5,278 nt of DNA from Ktedonobacter racemifer (GCA_020723545.1 DYIS01000104.1:1-5278), one strand, 5' to 3'. Counted from the first letter of the stretch, positions 1 through 5,208 are shown. The notes: a model not told the origin generated them from the letters alone. A program made the numbers and translations.

Positions 1-27
1 ATAATACTACCACAGATGGGGGCGAAG

Positions 28-45
28 CTCATCTCCCGAGATGAG
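28..45. promoter_or_regulatory. Perfect 8-bp inverted repeat upstream of the MBL operon promoter
   Basis: CTCATCTC at 28-35 is the exact reverse complement of GAGATGAG at 38-45, separated by two C residues. As a hairpin it would form seven pairs with a CCCG loop. As DNA it is an almost continuous 18-bp palindrome. No T-run follows, so it does not look like an intrinsic terminator. Its centre lies about 40 bp upstream of the -35 box, a plausible place for a regulator to bind. The function is inferred; only the symmetry is seen. Confidence 0.35.
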
Positions 46-60
46 TCCAGTCACCAGGTG

Positions 61-78
61 GGGTTGTTGATCAAACCC
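61..78. promoter_or_regulatory. Dyad abutting the -35 box of the MBL operon promoter
   Basis: GGGTT at 61-65 pairs with AACCC at 74-78, and the inner segment contains the 8-bp palindrome TTGATCAA (67-74). The dyad ends directly at the TTGACA box (79-84), where a regulator could activate or block RNA polymerase. The symmetry is short and offset by one base, so chance is possible. Confidence 0.25.
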
Positions 79-107
79 TTGACAGTGCACCGGATGCGTA
101 TTACTAT
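79..107 (+). promoter_or_regulatory. Sigma70-type promoter for the MBL-fold gene pair
   Basis: A perfect TTGACA (79-84) is followed after exactly 17 bp by TACTAT (102-107), which matches four of six bases of TATAAT including the key A at position 2 and the final T. Transcription would start near 113-115, giving a leader of about 45 nt with an AGGAGG ribosome binding site at 150-155. It is the only good promoter seen before the first gene, and the two genes are almost contiguous, so it probably drives both. Confidence 0.6.
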
Positions 108-149
108 CTGTGCAGTGAACACGATCGAGTACCACCAACCGCCCCTTAC

Positions 150-155
150 AGGAGG
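150..155 (+). promoter_or_regulatory. Ribosome binding site fixing the GTG start of the first MBL gene
   Basis: AGGAGG, a full match to the anti-Shine-Dalgarno sequence, lies 5 nt before the GTG at 161. No in-frame ATG lies nearby, and the encoded protein begins directly with the conserved first beta strand (MKITFLGTG), so the GTG start is well supported. Confidence 0.8.
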
Positions 156-160
156 CCGGA

Positions 161-925
161 GTGAAGATCACCTTTTTAGGCACCGGGGCCGCCCAGGGCA
201 TCCCGGCCATAAATTGTGACTGCGAGCACTGCACCCGCGCCCGCAGTGAGGGTGGAAAACTGGCTCGGGAGAGAAGCGCGGTCTTATTCTCTTTGCCTGG
301 CTACGAGCTCCTGGCGGACACGCCGCCGGATGTCCGCATCCTCGTCTTGAAGAACAATATCACCCATCTGGATGGCATCCTGGTTACCAGCTCCAGCTAC
401 GATCACATCGGTGGGATCAAGGAGTTCGAATACTGGCGGGAAAACGTGGATTTCCTGGCCGAGGACACCCTGTTTGAGCTCATCAAGCAGGAACACTGGA
501 CGCCCAGGCTGGAGGAACTCATGTTCCACGTTCCGTACTATCCAGGAGCCTCCCTGTACTTCGGTGAGGTCTCCATCGTCCCCTTCGCTGCCCGCCAACG
601 CCGTCCCATCTTCGGTTTCTCGATCAAGGAAAAGGACCGGCGGGTCATCTACACCTCGGATACTCAGGGTCGCCTGACCAACTACGCCCGCCATTTCATG
701 CGCAACTGCGACCTCCTGATCGTCAATACCCCTGCTTTTGAGCCCCCGGCCCAGGAGCAGATCACCGTAGTGGAAGCCCTCCGTTTACGTGAGGCAGTGG
801 GGGCCAAGCGGCTGATCCTGACTCACATCGACCACTTGAACAGGCCCCACGACGAACTGGAGCGCTACGTCAGGCAGTATCCTGAGGTGGCAGTGGCCTA
901 TGACGGCATGGTTGTAGAGGTGTGA
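161..925 (+). CDS. PhnP/PqqB-like MBL-fold protein, metal site degenerate
   Basis: A 254-residue cytoplasmic protein of the metallo-beta-lactamase fold, closest in layout to PhnP-type phosphodiesterases. It shows the opening strand FLGTGAAQG (5-13), a CxCxxC cluster C19-C21-C24 that with H225 forms the structural zinc site in PhnP, D53 in the ADTPPDVR turn, D167 in YTSD, and H222/H225 in LTHIDH. The catalytic HxHxDH motif reads SSSYDH (77-82): both HxH histidines are serine, while D81 and H82 remain. The position of PhnP H143 is Q146, where the downstream paralogue has histidine. Three active-site metal ligands are therefore missing, while the fold and structural zinc ligands are kept. The reading frame is intact, so this looks like a pseudoenzyme or altered-metal enzyme rather than a decayed gene. 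PqqB, a relative with a reduced HxHxDH motif, shows that such proteins can still function. The start is GTG with a perfect SD. The substrate is unknown, and no phosphonate or PQQ genes are visible nearby. Confidence 0.85.
   Translation: MKITFLGTGAAQGIPAINCDCEHCTRARSEGGKLARERSAVLFSLPGYELLADTPPDVRILVLKNNITHLDGILVTSSSYDHIGGIKEFEYWRENVDFLAEDTLFELIKQEHWTPRLEELMFHVPYYPGASLYFGEVSIVPFAARQRRPIFGFSIKEKDRRVIYTSDTQGRLTNYARHFMRNCDLLIVNTPAFEPPAQEQITVVEALRLREAVGAKRLILTHIDHLNRPHDELERYVRQYPEVAVAYDGMVVEV
260..314 (+). repeat. Near-identical 55-bp patch, copy 1 (partner 1026-1080)
   Basis: This stretch matches 1026-1080 in the next gene at 54 of 55 positions, with one mismatch (T284 against G1050). It encodes residues 34-51 of both proteins. 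Flanking homologous sequence differs at many third codon positions, so identity here, including silent sites, exceeds what protein conservation requires. It suggests gene conversion or recombination between the tandem genes. Confidence 0.7.
917..922 (+). promoter_or_regulatory. Ribosome binding site of the second MBL gene, inside the end of the first
   Basis: GAGGTG (917-922) is formed by the last sense codons of the first gene and lies 4 nt before the ATG at 927. The stop of gene 1 (923-925) and the start of gene 2 are separated by a single base, so the two are expected to be translationally coupled. Confidence 0.55.
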
Positions 926-926
926 T

Positions 927-1694
927 ATGCGGATCAGGTTCCTGGGCACCGGGGCTGCCGAGGGGGTTCCGGCTATTAACTGCGATTGCGACCACTGCGC
1001 CCGGGCTCGAAGAGAAGGCGGAAAGCTGGCTCGGGAGAGAAGCGCGGTCGTATTCTCTTTGCCTGGCTACGAGCTCCTGGTGGACGCGCCCCCCAATATC
1101 CTGGACCTCCTGGCCCGGAACCAGGTGACACGCCTGGACGGGATCTTCTTGACACACCATCACTACGACCACAGCGCCGGCCTGGAGGAATTCATCTACT
1201 GGCGCAAGGATTTAGACCTCCTGGCCGAGCCCAAGATCTATTCCCATATAACGAATGAGGAGTGGGCAGGGCGTCTGGGAGAGGTGGCTTTCCACATCCC
1301 TTCTCGACCAGGCCTGGCTATCTATTTCGACGGCTTTTTCACGGTACCTTTCGGCGTGCACCACTCGGTCCCTTGCTTCGGCCTGGCTTTTCACGTCAAT
1401 GGGCAAAAGATCGTATACACCTCCGATGGCGACAGCCGCCTGAGCAACTACGCCCGGCGGCTCATCTTGGGCGCCGATCTCCTCATGGTCAATACCCCTT
1501 TCTTCGCCAACGGGCCCGCAGCAGCCCACCTGGACGTGGGCGAGGCCATCGCCCTAAAGGAACGGGTGGGGGCCACCCGCATGATCCTCACCCATATCAA
1601 CCACCTTAACCGCCCCCACGATCAACTGGAGCAATACCTTCGCCAGTTCCCTGGAGTGACGGTGGCCTACGATGGACTGGAGATAGAGCTCTAG
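927..1694 (+). CDS. PhnP-like MBL-fold metal-dependent hydrolase, intact active site
   Basis: A 255-residue cytoplasmic protein, paralogous to the upstream gene along its whole length with one extra residue near 200. It carries FLGTGAAEG (5-13), the structural-zinc cluster C19-C21-C24, D53, an intact HHHYDH (77-82, the HxHxDH metal motif), H146 in GVHHSVPCFG, D167 in YTSDG, and H223/H226 in LTHINH. By the family pattern this is a complete dinuclear metal centre plus the structural zinc, consistent with phosphodiesterase-type hydrolysis as in PhnP. The substrate is not predictable, and phn genes are not visible here. Unlike copy 1, the turn after D53 reads APPNI instead of the more usual D-x-R ending. 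It begins one base after the stop of copy 1, so both are made together, possibly as a hetero-oligomer. PhnP itself is a dimer. Confidence 0.88.
   Translation: MRIRFLGTGAAEGVPAINCDCDHCARARREGGKLARERSAVVFSLPGYELLVDAPPNILDLLARNQVTRLDGIFLTHHHYDHSAGLEEFIYWRKDLDLLAEPKIYSHITNEEWAGRLGEVAFHIPSRPGLAIYFDGFFTVPFGVHHSVPCFGLAFHVNGQKIVYTSDGDSRLSNYARRLILGADLLMVNTPFFANGPAAAHLDVGEAIALKERVGATRMILTHINHLNRPHDQLEQYLRQFPGVTVAYDGLEIEL
1026..1080 (+). repeat. Near-identical 55-bp patch, copy 2 (partner 260-314)
   Basis: The second member of the intergenic-paralogue patch, 766 bp downstream of the first and in the same codon register. The 30 bases at 1051-1080 are identical to 285-314, and the 24 bases at 1026-1049 to 260-283. 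Confidence 0.7.
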
Positions 1695-1741
1695 CCCTTT
1701 GCTCCACCAGCGCGGCCCCGCTGCCCGCCCACTACACGGGA

Positions 1742-1769
1742 TACCGGCAAGATAAAGAGTATGCCGGTA
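1742..1769. other. Inverted repeat between convergent genes
   Basis: TACCGGCA (1742-1749) and TGCCGGTA (1762-1769) are perfect complements around a 12-nt A-rich loop. The element sits in the 130-bp space between the second MBL gene and the convergent permease gene, where a bidirectional terminator would be expected. Neither side has a T-run, so an intrinsic terminator is not well supported. A 10-bp palindrome GACGGCCGTC (1794-1803) lies just beyond. Nothing else is recognisable in this spacer. Confidence 0.3.
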
Positions 1770-1824
1770 CTAGGCTGGGGATGGCTGACCGCTGACGGCC
1801 GTCATTTGTCCGCTGGCTCCTTGC

Positions 1825-3120
1825 CTACCGCGTGCTCATCCAGCCAAAGAACAGGACGAAGAACACGCTCGCTACCAGGCAGGTGACAACTGTCACTACC
1901 AAGCCGGAGCGCTGCCAAGTCTTGAACGTGATCGGCGTGTGGGTCTTTTCGCTCAGCCGCATCGTTAGCACACCGGCCGTCGAGCCGATCGGCGTACCGT
2001 TGCCGCCAAAGCCTGCGCCCAATGCCAAGGCCCACCACAGCGCGGTAGTCGGAACGCCTACACTATCCAAATACTGAATCACGGGAATTATCGCAATGGT
2101 GAAGGGGATATTATCCACTATGGCGGACAGAAACGCCGCCCCCCACAGCAGCAGGAGACTGGTCACCACCAGATTGCCTCCGGCGAGAGAGGCCAATACC
2201 TGTCCGAGGGCAGAAAGCACACCGGCCGCTTCCAGCCCTCCTACCGCGACAAACAGCGCGGCGAAGAAGAGTAGCACCCCCCACTCCACATCCTTGAGTA
2301 TCTGATCCACATCTGGACGCACCCACAACAAAGCTATGGCCGCACCGATCATCGCAACGAACGCGGCCGTCAAATGCAGCAGGCCGTGCAGAAAGAACAG
2401 CAGGATGGTGATGCCGAGCGCGATCAGGATCTTCCGCAGGGCGGGCTGGTCGTGCAGTGCGTCCGCCGGATTCAGCCGCATCACCGCGGTGACGTCTTCT
2501 GGCATCTGCGCCAATTCCTGGCGGAAAATCACGCGGAGCAAAAGCAGCGTTGCTAGCCACGCTAGGGGGACGACGGGACCCAGATGAATCAGAAAATCGT
2601 TAAAAGAGAAACCGGCAGCCGACCCGATGAGGACATTAGGCGGGTCGCCCACCAAAGTTGCCGTTCCGCCCACGTTGGATAACAGCGTCTCAGCCATTAG
2701 CAGTGGCAGAGGACTGATTCCCAACAACTGCGCAATCAGCAGAGTGACGGGCACAATCAACACAACAGTCGTGACGTTGTCCAGGAACATCGAGAGGACT
2801 GCGGTGACAGTGCCCAGGAGAATCATTAAGTACCACGGATGGCCACGTGACCAGCGGGCAACGAAAATCGCCAGATACTGGAAAAAGCCAGTCTTCTCCA
2901 GCATACGGACCAGAATCATCATTCCCATCAACAGGCCGAGAGTGTTGAAATCAATGGCCTCCAAGGCTTGTTTCTGGGAGTAGAAGCCAAACAACATTCC
3001 TGCTATCACCATCAAGGTCGCCCCCACAACGGCCACAATGGTGCGGTGAATGCGCTCGGAAAGAATGACCGCAAAGGTGACAACGAAAACCAGCGTGGAC
3101 ACGATGTGAACAAGAGTCAT
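1825..3120 (-). CDS. ArsB/NhaD/SLC13-type ion transporter superfamily permease
   Basis: A 431-residue integral membrane protein with about 11-12 hydrophobic segments, of the CitMHS/ArsB/NhaD (ion transporter) group. The family's two inverted halves are visible. Half one has FLDNVTT (112-118) and a re-entrant-type loop NVGGTATLVGDPPN (149-162). Half two has VDNIPFT (335-341) and GAGFGGNGTPIGS (368-380). D114/N115 and D336/N337 are the paired membrane Asp-Asn motifs expected near the substrate or ion site. A longer frame could begin at 3165, but the ATG at 3120 is preferred: it has AGGAG 9 nt upstream, starts directly before the first helix, and overlaps the CBS gene stop as ATGA. Family members move anions or organic acids, or exchange Na+ for H+; the substrate here is unknown. 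Naming it arsB is not justified, as no ars genes or ArsR are visible. Confidence 0.85.
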   Translation of the reverse strand: MTLVHIVSTLVFVVTFAVILSERIHRTIVAVVGATLMVIAGMLFGFYSQKQALEAIDFNTLGLLMGMMILVRMLEKTGFFQYLAIFVARWSRGHPWYLMILLGTVTAVLSMFLDNVTTVVLIVPVTLLIAQLLGISPLPLLMAETLLSNVGGTATLVGDPPNVLIGSAAGFSFNDFLIHLGPVVPLAWLATLLLLRVIFRQELAQMPEDVTAVMRLNPADALHDQPALRKILIALGITILLFFLHGLLHLTAAFVAMIGAAIALLWVRPDVDQILKDVEWGVLLFFAALFVAVGGLEAAGVLSALGQVLASLAGGNLVVTSLLLLWGAAFLSAIVDNIPFTIAIIPVIQYLDSVGVPTTALWWALALGAGFGGNGTPIGSTAGVLTMRLSEKTHTPITFKTWQRSGLVVTVVTCLVASVFFVLFFGWMSTR

Positions 3121-3593
3121 TGGACGTGGCTCCTGTTTTCGGCCCAGGTCGAAAGAAAACCGCAAGCAATATCTACCGGCGAAGCAATCCCGAGGAGTTT
3201 ACCGTCTTTGGAAACCACCGGCAAGTCGCGCAGGTTGTGCTTCTTCATCAGGGCAAAGGCGCGCAGCAGCCCGGCGTCCTCTTCGACGGCAATCGGTTCT
3301 TTCATAATATCCCTCACGGTGAGGGTGCTGGCCTCAGGTACATCTTTAGGTTCCAAATCTTCCAGGGCCCCAAAGTCTTTGACGAAATCAATGTCCTTGA
3401 GCAGCGCTACAAAATCGGGCAGGAAGATGGTAAGGATCTCCGTGACGCCCACGATCCCGAGCAGCACCTGGTTGGCATCCACAATAGGCAAGGTGCCCAC
3501 GTGCCGCTCGACAAGCACCCGCGCAGCCTCACACACCGTTGTTCCTGGCAGCACCGCCGTTACCTCTCTTTTCATACATTCGCCAACAGTCAC
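3117..3593 (-). CDS. Two-CBS-domain regulatory protein, coupled to the permease
   Basis: A 158-residue soluble protein composed of a CBS pair. CBS1 is about residues 3-56 (CMKREVTAVLPGTTV, then GTLPIVDANQVLLGIVGVTEIL). An acidic linker (60-90, rich in D and E) follows. CBS2 is about 91-148 (VRDIMKEPIAVEED, then LRDLPVVSKDGKLLGIASPVDI). Such Bateman modules bind adenine nucleotides or related ligands and regulate partner proteins. The frame extends upstream to a TTG at 3626, but GTG at 3593 is chosen because a perfect AGGAGG lies 6 nt before it and the upstream residues do not belong to the domain. The stop overlaps the permease ATG (ATGA, 3120-3117), which is strong evidence that the protein gates or monitors that transporter. 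The bound ligand is not deducible. Confidence 0.85.
   Translation of the reverse strand: MTVGECMKREVTAVLPGTTVCEAARVLVERHVGTLPIVDANQVLLGIVGVTEILTIFLPDFVALLKDIDFVKDFGALEDLEPKDVPEASTLTVRDIMKEPIAVEEDAGLLRAFALMKKHNLRDLPVVSKDGKLLGIASPVDIACGFLSTWAENRSHVQ
3130..3134 (-). promoter_or_regulatory. Ribosome binding site fixing the permease start at 3120
   Basis: On the minus strand AGGAG is followed by 9 nt and then ATG. It lies inside the CBS gene's 3' end and supports the shorter permease over the extension to 3165, which would begin within the CBS coding region without a comparable site. Confidence 0.6.
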
Positions 3594-3599
3594 GGCCTT

Positions 3600-3605
3600 C
3601 CTCCT
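3600..3605 (-). promoter_or_regulatory. Ribosome binding site fixing the GTG start of the CBS gene
   Basis: AGGAGG on the minus strand, followed by AAGGCC and then GTG at 3593. This perfect match with 6-nt spacing decides the start against the in-frame TTG at 3626, which would place this site inside the coding region. Confidence 0.75.
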
Positions 3606-3634
3606 ATCGAGATTTTTCGTCGCCAAGCAGACGT

Positions 3635-3682
3635 CCCTTCATCCCTTATCTCCCCTTCTCCCGGTCCCTGTTCCCCTGCCCC
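3635..3682 (-). other. Seven-G-tract run, potential G-quadruplex in the CBS operon leader
   Basis: On the minus strand there are seven tracts of three or four G (plus coordinates 3635-3637, 3643-3645, 3652-3655, 3660-3662, 3666-3668, 3673-3676, 3679-3682). They are separated by loops of 5, 6, 4, 3, 4 and 2 nt. Any four adjacent tracts fit the G3+N1-7 quadruplex rule. The run ends about 30 nt before the AGGAGG of the CBS gene, so if transcription starts farther upstream it lies in the 5' leader. The tract pattern is seen; folding and regulation are inferred. Confidence 0.5.
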
Positions 3683-3727
3683 TCTGCGTCTCTTTGAGGC
3701 GGCGCTTGGCGGTCTAGAGAGGGCTCT

Positions 3728-3760
3728 GCCGGGAGCCGTGCCAGGCGCAGCGCTCCCGGC
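3728..3760. other. GC-rich 9-bp inverted repeat
   Basis: GCCGGGAGC (3728-3736) and GCTCCCGGC (3752-3760) are perfect complements around a 15-nt loop, extendable by a T-G wobble and a C-G pair outward. It would form a strong hairpin in RNA from either strand. No T-run follows on either side, so it is more likely a leader structure or attenuating hairpin of the CBS operon than a simple terminator. Confidence 0.4.
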
Positions 3761-3761
3761 G

Positions 3762-3775
3762 GTATGGTCCCATAC
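3762..3775. promoter_or_regulatory. Short palindrome, possible operator
   Basis: GTATGG (3762-3767) and CCATAC (3770-3775) are exact complements with a 2-bp centre. The element directly adjoins the GC-rich hairpin. Its size fits a dimeric repressor half-site pair, but there is no further support. Confidence 0.2.
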
Positions 3776-3868
3776 GCACTCATCGAGACACCAGCATACC
3801 TCCCTTTCCTCTCTCCTGCAAGTGTCCGATATGTGTCTGGCCCTAATCACCGGCAAGATAACGTAGTG

Positions 3869-3877
3869 TGATATAAT
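3869..3877 (+). promoter_or_regulatory. Extended -10 promoter towards the kinase gene
   Basis: TG-A-TATAAT (3869-3877) is a perfect extended -10 element. No good -35 lies 17 bp upstream, which is tolerated by extended -10 promoters. Transcription would begin near 3884, giving a leader of about 90 nt before the kinase start. A second -10-like TATACT occurs at 3887-3892. Confidence 0.45.
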
Positions 3878-3902
3878 ACAGTAGAGTATACTTCCTTGTC
3901 CA
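3873..3902 (-). promoter_or_regulatory. Candidate promoter for the CBS-permease operon
   Basis: On the minus strand TGGACA (3902-3897, five of six -35 bases) is followed after 18 bp by TATTAT (3878-3873, five of six -10 bases). It overlaps the rightward extended -10, so the two directions could compete. Transcription would start near 3866 and give a leader of about 270 nt that includes the palindrome, the GC-rich hairpin and the G-tract run. A promoter closer to the gene cannot be excluded. Confidence 0.35.
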
Positions 3903-3931
3903 GGGATTGTGGTCAATAATACTCTAGTAAG

Positions 3932-3962
3932 GTTAAGAACTCCGTTATAAGAGGTTAGAAAC
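3932..3962 (+). repeat. Three GTTA direct repeats, possible response-regulator site
   Basis: GTTAAGAAC (3932-3940), GTTATAAGA (3944-3952) and GTTAGAAAC (3954-3962) start 12 and 10 bp apart, close to one helical turn each. OmpR/PhoB-type regulators usually bind tandem half-sites with about this period, and a response regulator gene follows the kinase. The array ends 11 bp before the kinase start codon, so binding might autoregulate the system. This is inference from spacing only. Confidence 0.35.
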
Positions 3963-3973
3963 GGGTAAAAAAG

Positions 3974-5206
3974 GTGGGATTGTTTAAAAGACCCCTGATC
4001 TCTGCGCCACTGTCCATCGGCGTCGACAAGCTCCTGGCAGTGCTCCGCTGGGCAGCCATCGGCGTGATCCTTCTGTTAAGCTGGCTAAATCCCGAGCGGC
4101 CAACCCACATAGCTTTGATCCTGGCCGCCTATAATGGGCTGGTTGAGGTCGCCAAGACCAGGGTGCGGCTGCTGCAGTCGCCCCGAGGCTTGTTCGCGGT
4201 GGACACCGCAGTGGTTTCTCTCTTGATCTTCTGGGGCGGTGGACTGGACAGCCCGGCCTACATCATCTACTACTTCAGCGTCATAACCCTGGCCCTGGAC
4301 CTATCGTTGGTCGAGGCCACGATGGCTACGGTCGCCCTGGGCCTGGTGTATGCCGGTACGTCCATTGCGTCCGGCGGCTTACCCTGGGACATCGCCAACA
4401 GCGAGAGGCTGGCCGGCCGGCTCTCTATACTGTTCATTATATCCCTGGTCAGTTCTCTGCTCAAAAAGGAACTGGAACTGGAGCGGACGCTGGCGGCGCG
4501 GCTCAAAGAGTTAGAGCAGATGAAGACCGGCTTCCTGTCCACGGTTTCTCACGAGCTAAAAACCCCCTTGACCACCATAAAGGCCTCGGCCGAGCTCTTA
4601 CTGGCGGGCGGACCGGGGCCCCTGAACCCAACCCAGGAACGGCTGACGCGTAACATGGCCCGGAACATCGAGCGCCTATCCGCCCTGGTGGGCGACCTGT
4701 TAGACATGGCCCGCCTGGATGAGGGCAAGCTATCCCTGAACCTCCAGCGGGTTGACCTGAACGAGGCCATCAGGGATGCTGCAGCGGCGGTGGCGCCCCT
4801 GGCTGAATCCCGCGGCCAGAGGATGCGGGTCAATTATTACCCTGATCCGGCGCCGGTGGTGGCAGACCGGCGGCGAGTGGAGCAGGTACTGATCAATCTG
4901 TTGAGCAATGCCCATAAGTTCACGCCGCCGGGCGGGCATTTCGCCTTGGAGGTCCACGAGGCCGGGCCCAACTGGCTCGTCTCCGTGAGTGACAATGGGT
5001 TGGGCATCCCCAGGGATGAATTGGAACACATCTTCGATCGGTTCTACCGGGGCACGGAGCATAAGGGAGGCACAGGCCTGGGTCTCTCCATCGCCAAGTC
5101 CCTGATTGAGCTCCACGGGGGGAAGATCTGGGTGGAAAGCAGGGTGGGCAAGGGAAGCACCTTCTCGGTCTCGCTCCCCAAAGAACTGCCGGGTGCCTAC
5201 GAGTAA
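3974..5206 (+). CDS. Membrane sensor histidine kinase (HisKA/HATPase_c)
   Basis: A 410-residue two-component sensor kinase. The N-terminal 165 residues contain about six transmembrane helices (near 20-38, 46-60, 74-88, 95-111, 114-131, 148-163) with only short loops, so there is no extracytoplasmic sensor domain. A GGGLDSP turn (88-94) recalls the GG..SPF motif of some multi-helix sensors. A charged signalling helix (164-185) leads to the H-box SHELKTPLT with phospho-acceptor H193, then the N-box NLLSNAHKFTP (308-318), G1 DNGLGIP (340-346), F-box FDRFYR (354-359) and G2 GGTGLGL (365-371). All catalytic boxes are present. The start is uncertain: GTG at 3974 lacks a well-placed SD, and TTG at 3980 has AAGGTGG only a few bases upstream. 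Either changes the protein by two residues. The signal is unknown. The cognate regulator is the next gene. Confidence 0.9.
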   Translation: MGLFKRPLISAPLSIGVDKLLAVLRWAAIGVILLLSWLNPERPTHIALILAAYNGLVEVAKTRVRLLQSPRGLFAVDTAVVSLLIFWGGGLDSPAYIIYYFSVITLALDLSLVEATMATVALGLVYAGTSIASGGLPWDIANSERLAGRLSILFIISLVSSLLKKELELERTLAARLKELEQMKTGFLSTVSHELKTPLTTIKASAELLLAGGPGPLNPTQERLTRNMARNIERLSALVGDLLDMARLDEGKLSLNLQRVDLNEAIRDAAAAVAPLAESRGQRMRVNYYPDPAPVVADRRRVEQVLINLLSNAHKFTPPGGHFALEVHEAGPNWLVSVSDNGLGIPRDELEHIFDRFYRGTEHKGGTGLGLSIAKSLIELHGGKIWVESRVGKGSTFSVSLPKELPGAYE

Positions 5207-5208
5207 CT

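Larger units (their letters stand above)
3594..3973. other. Divergent intergenic regulatory region
   Basis: A 380-bp gap between the CBS-permease operon (leftward) and the kinase gene (rightward). The left half (3594-3840) is GC-rich and contains the CBS ribosome binding site, a G-tract run, a GC-rich hairpin and a small palindrome. The right half (3841-3973) is AT-rich and holds the candidate promoters and direct repeats. A 108-codon open frame on the minus strand (3590-3916) is rejected as coding because of its unlike composition and lack of recognisable domains. Confidence 0.6.

Noticed and set aside
161..1694. Assigning the MBL pair to phosphonate (phnP) or PQQ (pqqB) pathways.
   Set aside because: The CxCxxC cluster and fold match that group, but no other phn or pqq genes are in the window, and the sequences differ from both types in the active site or its surroundings.
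1742..1803. Intrinsic terminator(s) between the convergent genes.
   Set aside because: The inverted repeat and the GACGGCCGTC palindrome are not followed by a T-run on either strand.
1825..3120. Naming the permease ArsB (arsenite efflux).
   Set aside because: The superfamily motifs do not separate arsenite, anion and Na+/H+ functions, and no ars operon genes are visible.
3117..3626. Longer CBS protein starting at TTG 3626, and longer permease starting at 3165.
   Set aside because: Both extensions lack a good ribosome binding site. The GTG at 3593 and ATG at 3120 have well-placed SD sequences, and the latter gives an ATGA overlap.
1743..3861. The 13-base sequence ACCGGCAAGATAA occurs at 1743-1755 and 3849-3861, both intergenic.
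   Set aside because: A 13-base match is only mildly unexpected in a window this size, and the flanks do not extend it. It is not enough to call a repeat or attachment site.
3590..3916. Minus-strand open frame of 108 codons through the divergent intergenic region.
   Set aside because: It crosses the promoter-like AT-rich segment and the G-tract run, has a low-complexity Gly/Arg-rich C-terminus and no recognisable domain, and overlaps the better supported CBS ribosome binding site.
1759..4359. GTATGCCGGTAC occurs at 1759-1770 and again at 4348-4359.
   Set aside because: The second copy lies in kinase coding sequence and matches its codons naturally. A 12-base match is expected by chance.
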